This document shows, piece after piece, positions 44,970 through 53,647 of a stretch of 64,000 nt of DNA (position 1 is its first letter; every line of letters starts with the position of its first letter). Source of the stretch: Terricaulis silvestris (GTDB taxonomy: Bacteria > Pseudomonadota > Alphaproteobacteria > Caulobacterales > Aquidulcibacteraceae); NCBI RefSeq assembly GCF_009792355.1, contig NZ_CP047045.1, positions 620,001 to 684,000 of the forward strand. The letters run 5' to 3'. A program made the translations under genes and the position numbers. A model generated the notes under the pieces. That model saw only the letters and a program-made list of their open reading frames with translations. It had not been told where the DNA came from and did not search any database.

Positions 44970-46045
44970 CCGACACGTTATTCGCACCGCTGTCGCTCCG
45001 GCACGGCCGTCCATTGCGGCACCGACTGTGGTTGGCGCCACTCACCAATCTACAAAGCAACGATGACGGCACGTTATCGGATGACGAGCTTCGTTGGCTG
45101 ACCTTGCGCGCGAGCGGCGGCTTTGCGTTGGCGTTGACATGCGCCTCACACGTGCAAGCAATCGGCAAAGGCTTCCCTGGGCAGTTGGGCGTGTTCTCCG
45201 ATGCGCACCTGCCTGGGCTTTCCCGACTGGCGCGCGCCATCTCCGCGGAGGGTGGACTTTCCGCAGTTCAGTTGCAGCATTCGGGCATGCGCGCGCCGAG
45301 AGGACTTATCGGAGGCGCGCCTGTCGGCGCGTTCGACGACGCGAAAACCGGAACGCGCGCACTCTCAACCGGTGAGGTCGAGCAAGTCGTAGAGGACTTC
45401 ATTGTCGCCGGTCTTCGCGCCCAGTGCGCGGGTTTTGACGGCGTGGAAATCCATGGCGCCCACGGCTATCTGCTTTGCCAATTTCTTGATCTCGGGCGCA
45501 ACACCCGTGCGGATAAGTACGGCGGGTCTCCGGAAAACCGCGCGCGCATGTTATTTGAGATCATAAGCGGACTACGCGGCCGTGCGGGCGCTGACTTTCA
45601 GATTGGCGTGCGGATCTCGCCGGAACGCTACGGCGTCGATTTTCACGAAGCGCGTGCGTTGGCGGCGAGGCTTATGGCGAACGACGCCGTGGACTATATT
45701 GACTTGTCGATGTGGGATGTACGCAAGGCGCCCTCCGACGCCGCCTCTCAAGTCAAGCCCCTGCTTGACTACTTCATCGACCTCGAGCGCCATGGTTGCC
45801 GTTTGTGCGTCGCCGGCAAGATCATGGGCGCGGCCGATGCGCGATGGTGCCTGGAGCAGGGCGTGGACGCGGTTCTGATCGGGCGCGGCGCAGTGCTGCA
45901 TCACGATCTTCCTCGCCGCATCGAGAGCGATCCGACCTTTGTCGCCGCGCCTAGACCAGTTACGCGCGACTACCTTCGCGCCGAGGGCTTGGGCGAACGC
46001 TTCGTGGACTACATGGCCAGTTGGAAAGGCTTCGTAGCCGATTGA
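44966..46045 (+). CDS. NADH:flavin oxidoreductase (old yellow enzyme family)
   Basis: 359-residue single-domain FMN TIM barrel from a GTG overlapping the previous stop. GFDGVEIHGAHGYLLCQFLD and NTRADKYGGSPENRARM are hallmark segments; the substrate-binding pair is in the HGAHG region. It reduces an activated C=C bond with NAD(P)H. Unlike the protein at 6123 it has no FeS or FAD domain. Last gene of the seven-gene operon; it converges on the PQQ dehydrogenase. Confidence 0.87.
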   Translation: MTDTLFAPLSLRHGRPLRHRLWLAPLTNLQSNDDGTLSDDELRWLTLRASGGFALALTCASHVQAIGKGFPGQLGVFSDAHLPGLSRLARAISAEGGLSAVQLQHSGMRAPRGLIGGAPVGAFDDAKTGTRALSTGEVEQVVEDFIVAGLRAQCAGFDGVEIHGAHGYLLCQFLDLGRNTRADKYGGSPENRARMLFEIISGLRGRAGADFQIGVRISPERYGVDFHEARALAARLMANDAVDYIDLSMWDVRKAPSDAASQVKPLLDYFIDLERHGCRLCVAGKIMGAADARWCLEQGVDAVLIGRGAVLHHDLPRRIESDPTFVAAPRPVTRDYLRAEGLGERFVDYMASWKGFVAD

Positions 46046-46060
46046 TCGCCGCGCGAGAAG

Positions 46061-48106
46061 TTATTCCTCGCCGCGCCGTTGCGATTGCCGTGCGTGCCGC
46101 AGGACGTAGGCGCGGATGTTTTCCGCCTCGCGCGGTGTCAGCACATCTCTGAACGCGATCATACCGTTGTCTTCTAGCGCGCCATCAATGACGACAGAGC
46201 GCCAGAGTTCTTCGCTGCGCAGCGCGCCAGAGCGGCGGAGGTCAGCGTTGTAGGCAACCGACGCATTGCCGCCGTGGCACGTCGCGCACGTGCGATTGTA
46301 TTCGGCCATGCCCAAGTCCGCGTTACCTCTGCTGGTAATGCCGGTGACATCGATCGGTGCGGACGGCGGCGGATCATAGGCCGGCGCCTCTGCTGTGCCG
46401 CCAAGGCGGAACACTAAGAGGCGGCCCGGCATACGTGGGCGGTCGGGGACAACGCGTCCGACGATGGCTCCAGCGCCGCCGAAGCCAACCATAATCGCGA
46501 TGTATTGCTGGCCATTGATCCGATAGCTGATCGGGGGCGCGATGATGCCGGTACCTGCGTCGTAGGACCAAACTTGCTCACCGTTCGTTGCGTCATACGC
46601 CACCAGGTGACCTTCGGCGTTGCCCTGAAACACGAGATCGCCGGCGGTGACGAGCGTACCACCGTTCAAGAAGTATGGATGCTCGACTGTCCAGCGCGCG
46701 CGGCCGGCCACCGGATCCCAGGCCACTAATTGCCCCGTTGTCGCCGCGCGAATGGCCGCGAGTTGATCTTGCGGGAATTCCGGCAGCTGGATCGCCACGT
46801 TTTGTCCGACCGGCCGGCGCTGGAAGTTCGGATCGCGCGCATATCCGCCGCCCATCAATTGCACCGGAATGTACACGAGCCCAGTGCGCGGGCTGAATGA
46901 CATGGCCTGCCAGGAATGCGCGCCGAATGGCCCCGGCTGCAGCAACGCCGTGCCGGTTTGGTAATGCGCATTCTCCGCCAAAATCGGACGGCCGGTTTCC
47001 ATGTCAACGCCAGTGGACCATGTGACGGGCGCATAGGGCGTCGCGGAGAGGAGTTCGCCGGTTCGCCGGTCGAGAACATAAAAATAGCCGTTCTTCGGCG
47101 CTTGCATGAGCACGTCGCGCTCTTGGCCGTTGATGGTCAGCCGCGTCGCAATCATGTGCTGCGTGGCCGTGTAGTCCCACGAATCTGACGGCGATGTCTG
47201 GTAGTGCCAGACGTAGGCTCCGGTGTCCGGATTGACGGCGACGATCGACGACAAGAACAGATTGTCGCCTTGACCGCCCGAGCGGCGATAAAAGTCGAAC
47301 GGACTTCCGTTGCCGGCGCCAATGAAGAGCAGGTTGGTGTCGGGATCGTACGTCATCGAATCCCACGCGGTGCCGCCGCCGCCGCTGATCGTCCATTCGC
47401 CGGGGGACCAGGTCTGCTGCACGACGTCGCGCATGACGTCGTCAGACGCCGCGCCGTCGGCGCGCCCTTCCGGGTTCGGCGTCAGATAGAAGCGCCAAGC
47501 TTGCTCCCCGGACGCCGCGTCATATGCGGTCACGTAGCCGCGCACGCCGAACTCAGCGCCGGCATTGCCGATGACAATTTTGTCCTTCACGACGCGTGGC
47601 GCGCCAGTAATCGTGTAATGCCGTCCCGGCACGCTATGATCGACGGTGTCGACCGACCAAACCAACTCGCCCGTGCGCGAATTCAGTGCGATGAGACGCC
47701 CATCCAGCGTACCGACAAAGACGCGATCCCTTCGCAGGGCCACGCCACGATTGACCGCGTCGCAACACGCGTCCGCCAACGCCTCGCGCGGCACCTGCGG
47801 ATCATAGCTCCACAACAACTCGCCGGTTTCGGCGTCCAGGGCGTAGACGACGGACCATGCAACACTTGTGTAAATCACGCCGTCCGCTTGGATCGGGGTC
47901 GCTTCCTGCCCGCGGTCGCTCTCGAACTGGTAGTGCCACGCAAGCCCAAGCTGGGCGACATTCTCGCGATTGATCTGATCGAGCGGACTGTAGCGTTGCT
48001 CTTGATGATCGCGGCCGTGTAGAGCCCACTCATCAGTCGAAGCTTGTCCGCACGAGGCGAGGATAAGCGCCGTGCTGGCCAGTACCGCCGCCGCAAGTTT
48101 CTTCAT
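46061..48106 (-). CDS. PQQ-dependent quinohemoprotein alcohol dehydrogenase, predicted lipoprotein
   Basis: 681 residues from the ATG that lies six bases after GGGGG. The N-terminal signal MKKLAAAVLASTALILASC ends in a lipobox LASC (C19). An eight-bladed PQQ propeller carries the vicinal Cys114-Cys115 pair and WDYTATQ; a C-terminal cytochrome c domain has CATCH (607-611) and probable axial M649. It oxidises a primary or secondary alcohol in the periplasm, passing electrons to a cytochrome. No PQQ synthesis genes are in the window. It lies 18 bases after the aldehyde dehydrogenase. Confidence 0.9.
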   Translation of the reverse strand: MKKLAAAVLASTALILASCGQASTDEWALHGRDHQEQRYSPLDQINRENVAQLGLAWHYQFESDRGQEATPIQADGVIYTSVAWSVVYALDAETGELLWSYDPQVPREALADACCDAVNRGVALRRDRVFVGTLDGRLIALNSRTGELVWSVDTVDHSVPGRHYTITGAPRVVKDKIVIGNAGAEFGVRGYVTAYDAASGEQAWRFYLTPNPEGRADGAASDDVMRDVVQQTWSPGEWTISGGGGTAWDSMTYDPDTNLLFIGAGNGSPFDFYRRSGGQGDNLFLSSIVAVNPDTGAYVWHYQTSPSDSWDYTATQHMIATRLTINGQERDVLMQAPKNGYFYVLDRRTGELLSATPYAPVTWSTGVDMETGRPILAENAHYQTGTALLQPGPFGAHSWQAMSFSPRTGLVYIPVQLMGGGYARDPNFQRRPVGQNVAIQLPEFPQDQLAAIRAATTGQLVAWDPVAGRARWTVEHPYFLNGGTLVTAGDLVFQGNAEGHLVAYDATNGEQVWSYDAGTGIIAPPISYRINGQQYIAIMVGFGGAGAIVGRVVPDRPRMPGRLLVFRLGGTAEAPAYDPPPSAPIDVTGITSRGNADLGMAEYNRTCATCHGGNASVAYNADLRRSGALRSEELWRSVVIDGALEDNGMIAFRDVLTPREAENIRAYVLRHARQSQRRGEE

Positions 48107-48124
48107 GACCATCCCCCGGGCGGT

Positions 48125-49606
48125 TCAGATTGGCGCTGTGGGCTCTTCGTTGAGAATAACGGTCTTGCTTTCGAGATAAGGAAGCAGGCCAGATCGACCG
48201 CCCTCTCGCCCGATGCCAGAGCGCTTGAAGCCGCCGAAGGCGATGCCGAAGTCGCTGCGAAAGCCGTTGTGCCCCACAGTGCCGGACCGCAATTGGCGCG
48301 CGACTTTCATCGCTCGATTCACGTCCGCGGTGAACACCGAGTTGTTGAGCCCGAAGTCAGTATCGTTAGCGATGGCGATGGCGTGATCCTCGTCGCGCGC
48401 CGGAATTACGCAGATCACCGGGCCGAAAATTTCCTCGCGCGCGACCTTGGCCTCGTGCGGGACATTGGCGAAGAGAGTCGGTTGCACGTAATAGCCGCGG
48501 TTCAGGCCTGGCGGGCGCGCGCCGCCTGTGGCGAGCGTCAGTCCTTCGTCCTTGCCGCTGGCGATATAGCCTTCGACACGATCAAGCTGCCGGCGCATTG
48601 CCAGCGGTCCCATCTGCGTTTCAGGGTCGAGCGGATCGCCGACGCGAATCTTCTTCATTGCCGAGACGAGTCCGTCGACCAATTCGTCATGCCGACGCTG
48701 TGGGATCACGACGCGGCTCAGGGCCGAGCAGAATTGCATGGAAAGCGAGCTGAGTTGCGGAACGATCGACTCGATCACGATATCGAGCGGAGAATCGTCC
48801 AAGACCACCGCCGCCGATTTGCCGCCGAGCTCCAAAGTGGCGCGCGCCATGCGCGACCCGCAAATAGAGGCGACACGCTGGCCAACCGCGCTTGAGCCGG
48901 TGAAGCTGATCTTATCGACATCGGGATGGCGCACCAACGATTCAGATTCCTCGCGGTCGGCCATCAGCAAATTGACGACGCCTGGCGGCAAGCCAACTTC
49001 CTCGAAGATCTCGCCCAAAAGTGTCGCGGCGAGCGGCGCCTCCGGCGACATCTTCGCCACCACCGTGCAGCCGGCGAGCAGAGCCGGGGCGATTTTTGAG
49101 CCAAGCATCATAAGCGGCGCGTTCCACGGGATGATCGCGCCAACGACGCCCACGGGCTCGTGAATGAGAAGGCCGACCGCGCCGCCGGCGGTTGGCGTGT
49201 GGCGCTCCACAAACTGGAATGTGGAGGCGAGATTGGCGTAGTCGCGGAAGAGCGTGGCGCCGACTATGCCCATAAACAAACCGTGCGCCGCGAGACCGCC
49301 GACCTCGTGAGTCCAGATCGAGCCGAATAACTCTTTCTCTGCTTCGATCTTGTCGGCGATTTTGTGTAGGTAGGCAGCGCGTTCGGCGTGGGAAAGTCGC
49401 GGCCATTCGCCGTGATCGAACGCCTCGCGGGCCGCGGCGACCGCGTCGTCGATGTCCTGCTCCGTCGCGCAGGGGACAGTCGCGTACACGCTCTCGTCCG
49501 AGGGCGTAATGATGTCGAACATCCGCCGGCCGACGGGCGTCACCCACTTGCCGCCAATGAAGAAGCGGCCCTGCTTGATCCGATTGAGCCTGCTGCCGAC
49601 GCTCAT
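48125..49606 (-). CDS. Aldehyde dehydrogenase family protein
   Basis: 493 residues, standard ALDH length. Catalytic residues: N162 in IPWNAPL, E259 in LELGGKS, and C293 in SMQFCSALSR. The cofactor-lysine segment is VAKMSPE, with Met-Ser in place of the usual Pro-Ala. It oxidises an aldehyde to an acid with NAD(P). First gene of a two-gene operon with the PQQ alcohol dehydrogenase, so the pair would convert an alcohol to a carboxylate ready for CoA ligation. Confidence 0.92.
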   Translation of the reverse strand: MSVGSRLNRIKQGRFFIGGKWVTPVGRRMFDIITPSDESVYATVPCATEQDIDDAVAAAREAFDHGEWPRLSHAERAAYLHKIADKIEAEKELFGSIWTHEVGGLAAHGLFMGIVGATLFRDYANLASTFQFVERHTPTAGGAVGLLIHEPVGVVGAIIPWNAPLMMLGSKIAPALLAGCTVVAKMSPEAPLAATLLGEIFEEVGLPPGVVNLLMADREESESLVRHPDVDKISFTGSSAVGQRVASICGSRMARATLELGGKSAAVVLDDSPLDIVIESIVPQLSSLSMQFCSALSRVVIPQRRHDELVDGLVSAMKKIRVGDPLDPETQMGPLAMRRQLDRVEGYIASGKDEGLTLATGGARPPGLNRGYYVQPTLFANVPHEAKVAREEIFGPVICVIPARDEDHAIAIANDTDFGLNNSVFTADVNRAMKVARQLRSGTVGHNGFRSDFGIAFGGFKRSGIGREGGRSGLLPYLESKTVILNEEPTAPI

Positions 49607-49812
49607 GAGGCCTCCCTGGTCCTCCGACTTAGGGAGGAGCTCAATTTGCGGGAGAAACTAACGGCGTATTGTTCTTGTAGCAAGACTCATTTGTATTCCG
49701 AGCACCTCGCTGCGGTGTAGTTTGCCTTACAATCAGCGACACGCTTCAAATCACTCCGGTAAAGCGCGCCGCGCCTGCCTTCCGGTCCCCGAGGAATTCG
49801 GTTCACAAGCCT

Positions 49813-49825
49813 AACGCTGTATGAT
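49813..49825. promoter_or_regulatory. island operator copy between ALDH and TonB receptor 2 operons
   Basis: AACGCTGTATGAT (arms AACG/TGAT) shares the CTAACGCTGTA core with the reverse complements of the 21570 and 29134 copies. It lies in the 304-base divergent gap 49607-49910, 86 bases before the receptor start. I see nothing else recognisable in that gap, and no gene. Confidence 0.5.
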
Positions 49826-49910
49826 AATAATCTCGCATCAAGACGTCGGGGAGGCGTCTGGGCGGGCGCGAAAGGCCTGCCTGAGAACAAAAACCGGGAG
49901 GGAAAGTGTT

Positions 49911-52052
49911 ATGGGTTTCAAGGGGATGATGCTCATCGGAGCAGCCAGTTTCTGCCTCGCTTCACCTTCGTTCGCGCAAACAGCTCCGGCTGCTCCAGAA
50001 GACCCGGGCGGCCTCGAAGACATCGTCGTAACCGCACAGCGTCAGTCGCAGTCGCTGCAAGACGTGCCAATCGCGGTCACCGCGGTCACCGCCGACGAAT
50101 TGGAATCGCGCGGCATGACCGACACGCTCTCGGTGGCGATGTCGGTGCCCAATCTGTCGCTCCCGGAAAACGGCGTCTCGGTGACGCCCTTCCTTCGTGG
50201 CGTCGGATCGAACCAATCCAATCCGAACGACGAGCCGTCGGTCGCCACCTACGTAGACGGCGTCTACATTGCTTCCCCGACGGGCAACATCTTCAGCTTC
50301 AACAACATCGAACGGATTGAAGTTCTGAAGGGCCCGCAAGGCACCCTGTTCGGACGCAACGCAACGGGCGGCGTCATTCAAATCGTCACGCGCGATCCGC
50401 AACAAGAACCGCTGTTCGACGCTAGCGTCGGCTATGGCGACTACGACACGACGGAAGCTTCGCTTTACGCTTCAACGGGTTTGGCGCCGAACTTCGCGGT
50501 CGACTTCGCCGTCCTCTACAACAACAACAATGAAGGTTACGGCCGCGACATCAACCGTGACGCCGATATCATGATGCGCGACGAATTGGCCGCGCGGACC
50601 AAGTTTTTGTGGACGCCGGGCGAAAACACAGAATTCCGCCTCGCACTCGATTACAGCCGGCTCGATTCCACCGGCACCGATTATCAACTCGCGCAGGGCG
50701 TGATCGGCGCCGACACCGTGTCGACCTACCCAGGCGAACGCCGTACGTCTACGGATTTTGCCAATACTGGCGACAACGAAGTGTACGGCGCGTCACTCCG
50801 TTTCGACCAAGACTTGAATTTTGCGCGTTTCGTCAGCATCAGCGGGTATCGCCATGTCGTCGGCGATTTTCACCTCGATCAGGATGCGTCGCCTACGCCG
50901 ATCGTCCAGGCGTACATCAATCAGTTCGCGGAAAACTATTCGCAGGAATTCCAACTCCTGTCTCCGGAAGGATCGACGATCGATTGGTTGCTCGGCGCCT
51001 ATTACTTCGATGCTGACTTCGCCTACACGCCGTTGGCGATCGAAGGTTTTGCGGCGGCGCCGTTCACGCGAGTGGAACTGTTCGGCTCGCAAAACACGGA
51101 ATCGCAATCCGTCTACGGGCAAGTGACTGCACCGATCATGGCGGATACCAACCTGACGGTCGGCTTGCGCTACACGATGGAAGATCAGTCAACCGACGCA
51201 TCGGTTGTCGGCGACGGCGGGACAGTCCTGCCTTGGGGCGTTCTTGCGCAATCACAAGACTTCGAAAAACTTACGTGGCGGATCTCACTCGATCATCAGT
51301 TCTCACCGACCATGATGGGCTACGTCTCGTACAATCGCGGTATCAAGAGCGGTGGTTTCAACATGATCAACGCCGGCACGCCCGGCTATGACCCGGAAAT
51401 CCTGGACGCCTATGAAGTCGGGCTCAAGAACGAGTTCTTTAACGACACTGTTCGGCTGAACATGGCGGCGTTCTTCTACGACTATGCCGACATCCAGATT
51501 TTCAATATCACCGGTGGCGGTGCGGTGCTCACGCAAAACGCGGCCGCGGCGGAATTGTATGGCTTTGACGCCGATCTGGATTGGCTTGTGAACGACCGGT
51601 TGACGCTATCGGCCGGACTTGGGCTCTTGCACAGCGAGTATACGAGCTTCCCGGACGCCACCTTCACACCGCCGTCGCCGCTTGACGGTCCGCAAACGAC
51701 GGGTGATGCGACCGGCAATGAGCTCGTCAACGCCCCGGGCATCAGCGCCAATCTGTCGGCGGACTACGTGATCCCGACCAACAGCGGAGAGTTCCGTCTT
51801 GTCGGCGCCGTTTCCTATCGCGATGACACGTACGTTTCGCCGGACAACCGCCTGACGATCCCCGCTTTCACCGTGGTCAACGCCACTTTGGGCTGGACTG
51901 CGCCGAGCGGGCGCTGGGGCGCGCAACTCTGGGCAAGAAACCTGTTCGACGAAGCGTATTACGCGAACCGGACAGAGCAGGCGCTTGGCGACATCCAATA
52001 TCTCGCCCCGCCGCGCACTGTCGGCGTCACGCTCAACGTGCACCTCGAATAG
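49911..52052 (+). CDS. TonB-dependent receptor 2
   Basis: 713 residues from an ATG nine bases after GGGAGGG. The signal peptide ends around SFAQ (residue 23), the TonB box is in DIVVTAQRQ, the plug contains VLKGPQGTLFGRNATGG, and the barrel ends LNVHLE rather than in Phe. It is an outer-membrane active importer. It heads an operon with ferredoxin, P450 and RibB, so its cargo may be the substrate of that P450. It is similar to receptors 1 and 3 in the plug but diverges in the barrel. Confidence 0.92.
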   Translation: MGFKGMMLIGAASFCLASPSFAQTAPAAPEDPGGLEDIVVTAQRQSQSLQDVPIAVTAVTADELESRGMTDTLSVAMSVPNLSLPENGVSVTPFLRGVGSNQSNPNDEPSVATYVDGVYIASPTGNIFSFNNIERIEVLKGPQGTLFGRNATGGVIQIVTRDPQQEPLFDASVGYGDYDTTEASLYASTGLAPNFAVDFAVLYNNNNEGYGRDINRDADIMMRDELAARTKFLWTPGENTEFRLALDYSRLDSTGTDYQLAQGVIGADTVSTYPGERRTSTDFANTGDNEVYGASLRFDQDLNFARFVSISGYRHVVGDFHLDQDASPTPIVQAYINQFAENYSQEFQLLSPEGSTIDWLLGAYYFDADFAYTPLAIEGFAAAPFTRVELFGSQNTESQSVYGQVTAPIMADTNLTVGLRYTMEDQSTDASVVGDGGTVLPWGVLAQSQDFEKLTWRISLDHQFSPTMMGYVSYNRGIKSGGFNMINAGTPGYDPEILDAYEVGLKNEFFNDTVRLNMAAFFYDYADIQIFNITGGGAVLTQNAAAAELYGFDADLDWLVNDRLTLSAGLGLLHSEYTSFPDATFTPPSPLDGPQTTGDATGNELVNAPGISANLSADYVIPTNSGEFRLVGAVSYRDDTYVSPDNRLTIPAFTVVNATLGWTAPSGRWGAQLWARNLFDEAYYANRTEQALGDIQYLAPPRTVGVTLNVHLE

Positions 52053-52061
52053 TTGTCTGAG

Positions 52062-52089
52062 ACCGGCGTCGAAGGTGTTCGGCGCCGGT
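52062..52089. terminator. hairpin between TonB receptor 2 and ferredoxin
   Basis: ACCGGCG / CGCCGGT arms enclose a second stem CGAA / TTCG with a GGTG loop. No U tract follows and the next gene starts 21 bases later in the same direction. It is more likely a partial terminator or mRNA-stability element that sets receptor output above that of the downstream genes. Confidence 0.5.
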
Positions 52090-52110
52090 CGCAGCGAGAG
52101 ATTGTGAACG

Positions 52111-52431
52111 ATGGTCAAAGTCACTTACGTTGAGCACGACGGCGTTCGCCACGAAGTCGAAGCACGGCCGGGCCTGACACTGAGAGAGGTCGCGATTCAA
52201 GGCGGCATCAATGCGATTGAAGGCGAGTGCGGCGGCGCCTGCGCGTGTGCGACGTGTCATATCTACGTTCCTGCTGATTGGCAGCCGCTCACGGGATCCG
52301 CGTCAGCGAATGAACTCGCTATGCTCGAGTGCGCCAATGATCCGGACGACCGTAGCCGGCTTGGGTGCCAGATCACGTTGACGGCGGAGATGGACGGGCT
52401 GACGGTTTTGACCCCGCGCAGCCAGAGGTAA
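52111..52431 (+). CDS. 2Fe-2S ferredoxin (adrenodoxin/putidaredoxin type)
   Basis: 106 residues with the cluster pattern C40-x5-C46-x2-C49-x36-C86 and the segment ECGGACACATCHIYV typical of vertebrate-type ferredoxins that serve bacterial class I P450s. It passes electrons one at a time from a ferredoxin reductase to the P450 encoded 25 bases downstream, and perhaps also to the P450 at 22823. No ferredoxin reductase gene is present in the window. Confidence 0.92.
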   Translation: MVKVTYVEHDGVRHEVEARPGLTLREVAIQGGINAIEGECGGACACATCHIYVPADWQPLTGSASANELAMLECANDPDDRSRLGCQITLTAEMDGLTVLTPRSQR

Positions 52432-52456
52432 GATCAGTCGATCGGAGAACGCAAAG

Positions 52457-53647
52457 ATGACCGGATCGAAGGTGACCGAGACAAACTACAGCCATCACGA
52501 TCCGGAGTTCGCCCAGGATCCGTATCAGGTCTTTGCCGAGGTTCGCGGCAAATGTCCTCTAGGGCACTCCGAGCAGCTCGGAGGTTTTTATTTTCCGACA
52601 ACATACGATGGCGTGAAGCGCGTCTTCTCCGAATATCAGACCTTCAGTTCAGCGGAGGGCGCCGGTCTGCCGCCGCAAGTCGTGAAGTTCTTTCCAGTCG
52701 ATCTCGATCCTCCGGTCCATACGCGCTGGCGGCGCGTGCTCAATCGATTTTTCACGCAGGAGGCCGCCGAAGCGGATCGTCCTCGCATACAAGGTATTGC
52801 CGATCATTTGATCAGCGCCTTCGCGGCGCGTGGCTCAGCGGATTTCGTCAATGAGCTGACGCGGCCATTTCTTGCAATGACGACGCTTCCGGTCGTCGGC
52901 GTGCCCGACAAAGACAGACCGATGCTTTCGGAAAAGCTGTTGTGGATGGTGCACAACCGCCTGTTCGACTTCGAAGGGTGGGTGAAGCGATACGGCGAGA
53001 TCGAGGCTTATTTGACGGGCTTGATGGGCGAGCGCCGTTCCGCGCCTGCGAGGAACGACCTGCTGCAATGCCTAGTCGATGAAGAGTTCGATGGCCGCAG
53101 GCTGACAGATTTCGAAGGCTATCAGGTTTTGATCCTGACTCTGTTCGGCGCGCTCGATTCCACCAGTTCGGCGATGAGCGGCGCGCTCTATCACCTTGGC
53201 GTTCATCCCCAGGACAGAGCACGTCTGCTCTCCGGCGAAGTGCCGTGGAGTGTCGCGATCGAAGAATTCTTGCGTTTCACGACGCCGATTCAGGCTCTGC
53301 GTCGAACCGTGACGGTGGAGGAAACTGAACTCGACGGAGGCGTGGTCAAGAAGGGTGACTTCGTGTTGGCGCTCAACGGCGCGGCCAATCGCGATCCGGC
53401 CAAATTCTCCGATCCAGATCAGTGCATCATTTCTCGCGATGCGCGCGAGCACATGTCGTTCGGTAGCGGCGCTCACGTTTGCATCGGCCGACACTATGCG
53501 CGTGTGATGATCGAAGTTTGTCTCAAGACCGTCTTGGGCCGCATCGGGGACTATAAAATTACCGATGGGTTCGTCCCAGACTACACCTCGAGTGAGGCGC
53601 GCGCGCTCAAGACGCTGCCGGTGAGCTTCACGCCGCGGCCGGCATAA
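52457..53647 (+). CDS. Cytochrome P450 (copy 2)
   Basis: 396 residues. The I-helix reads LFGALDSTSS (230-239), keeping the Asp and Thr of the oxygen-activation motif but with Leu and Ser variants; ExxR is E270-R273; the heme loop MSFGSGAHVCIG carries Cys342. It resembles monoterpene-hydroxylating P450s such as P450cam in length and layout, with weak evidence for that substrate class. It sits in the operon receptor - ferredoxin - P450 - RibB and overlaps RibB by one base. Confidence 0.9.
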   Translation: MTGSKVTETNYSHHDPEFAQDPYQVFAEVRGKCPLGHSEQLGGFYFPTTYDGVKRVFSEYQTFSSAEGAGLPPQVVKFFPVDLDPPVHTRWRRVLNRFFTQEAAEADRPRIQGIADHLISAFAARGSADFVNELTRPFLAMTTLPVVGVPDKDRPMLSEKLLWMVHNRLFDFEGWVKRYGEIEAYLTGLMGERRSAPARNDLLQCLVDEEFDGRRLTDFEGYQVLILTLFGALDSTSSAMSGALYHLGVHPQDRARLLSGEVPWSVAIEEFLRFTTPIQALRRTVTVEETELDGGVVKKGDFVLALNGAANRDPAKFSDPDQCIISRDAREHMSFGSGAHVCIGRHYARVMIEVCLKTVLGRIGDYKITDGFVPDYTSSEARALKTLPVSFTPRPA

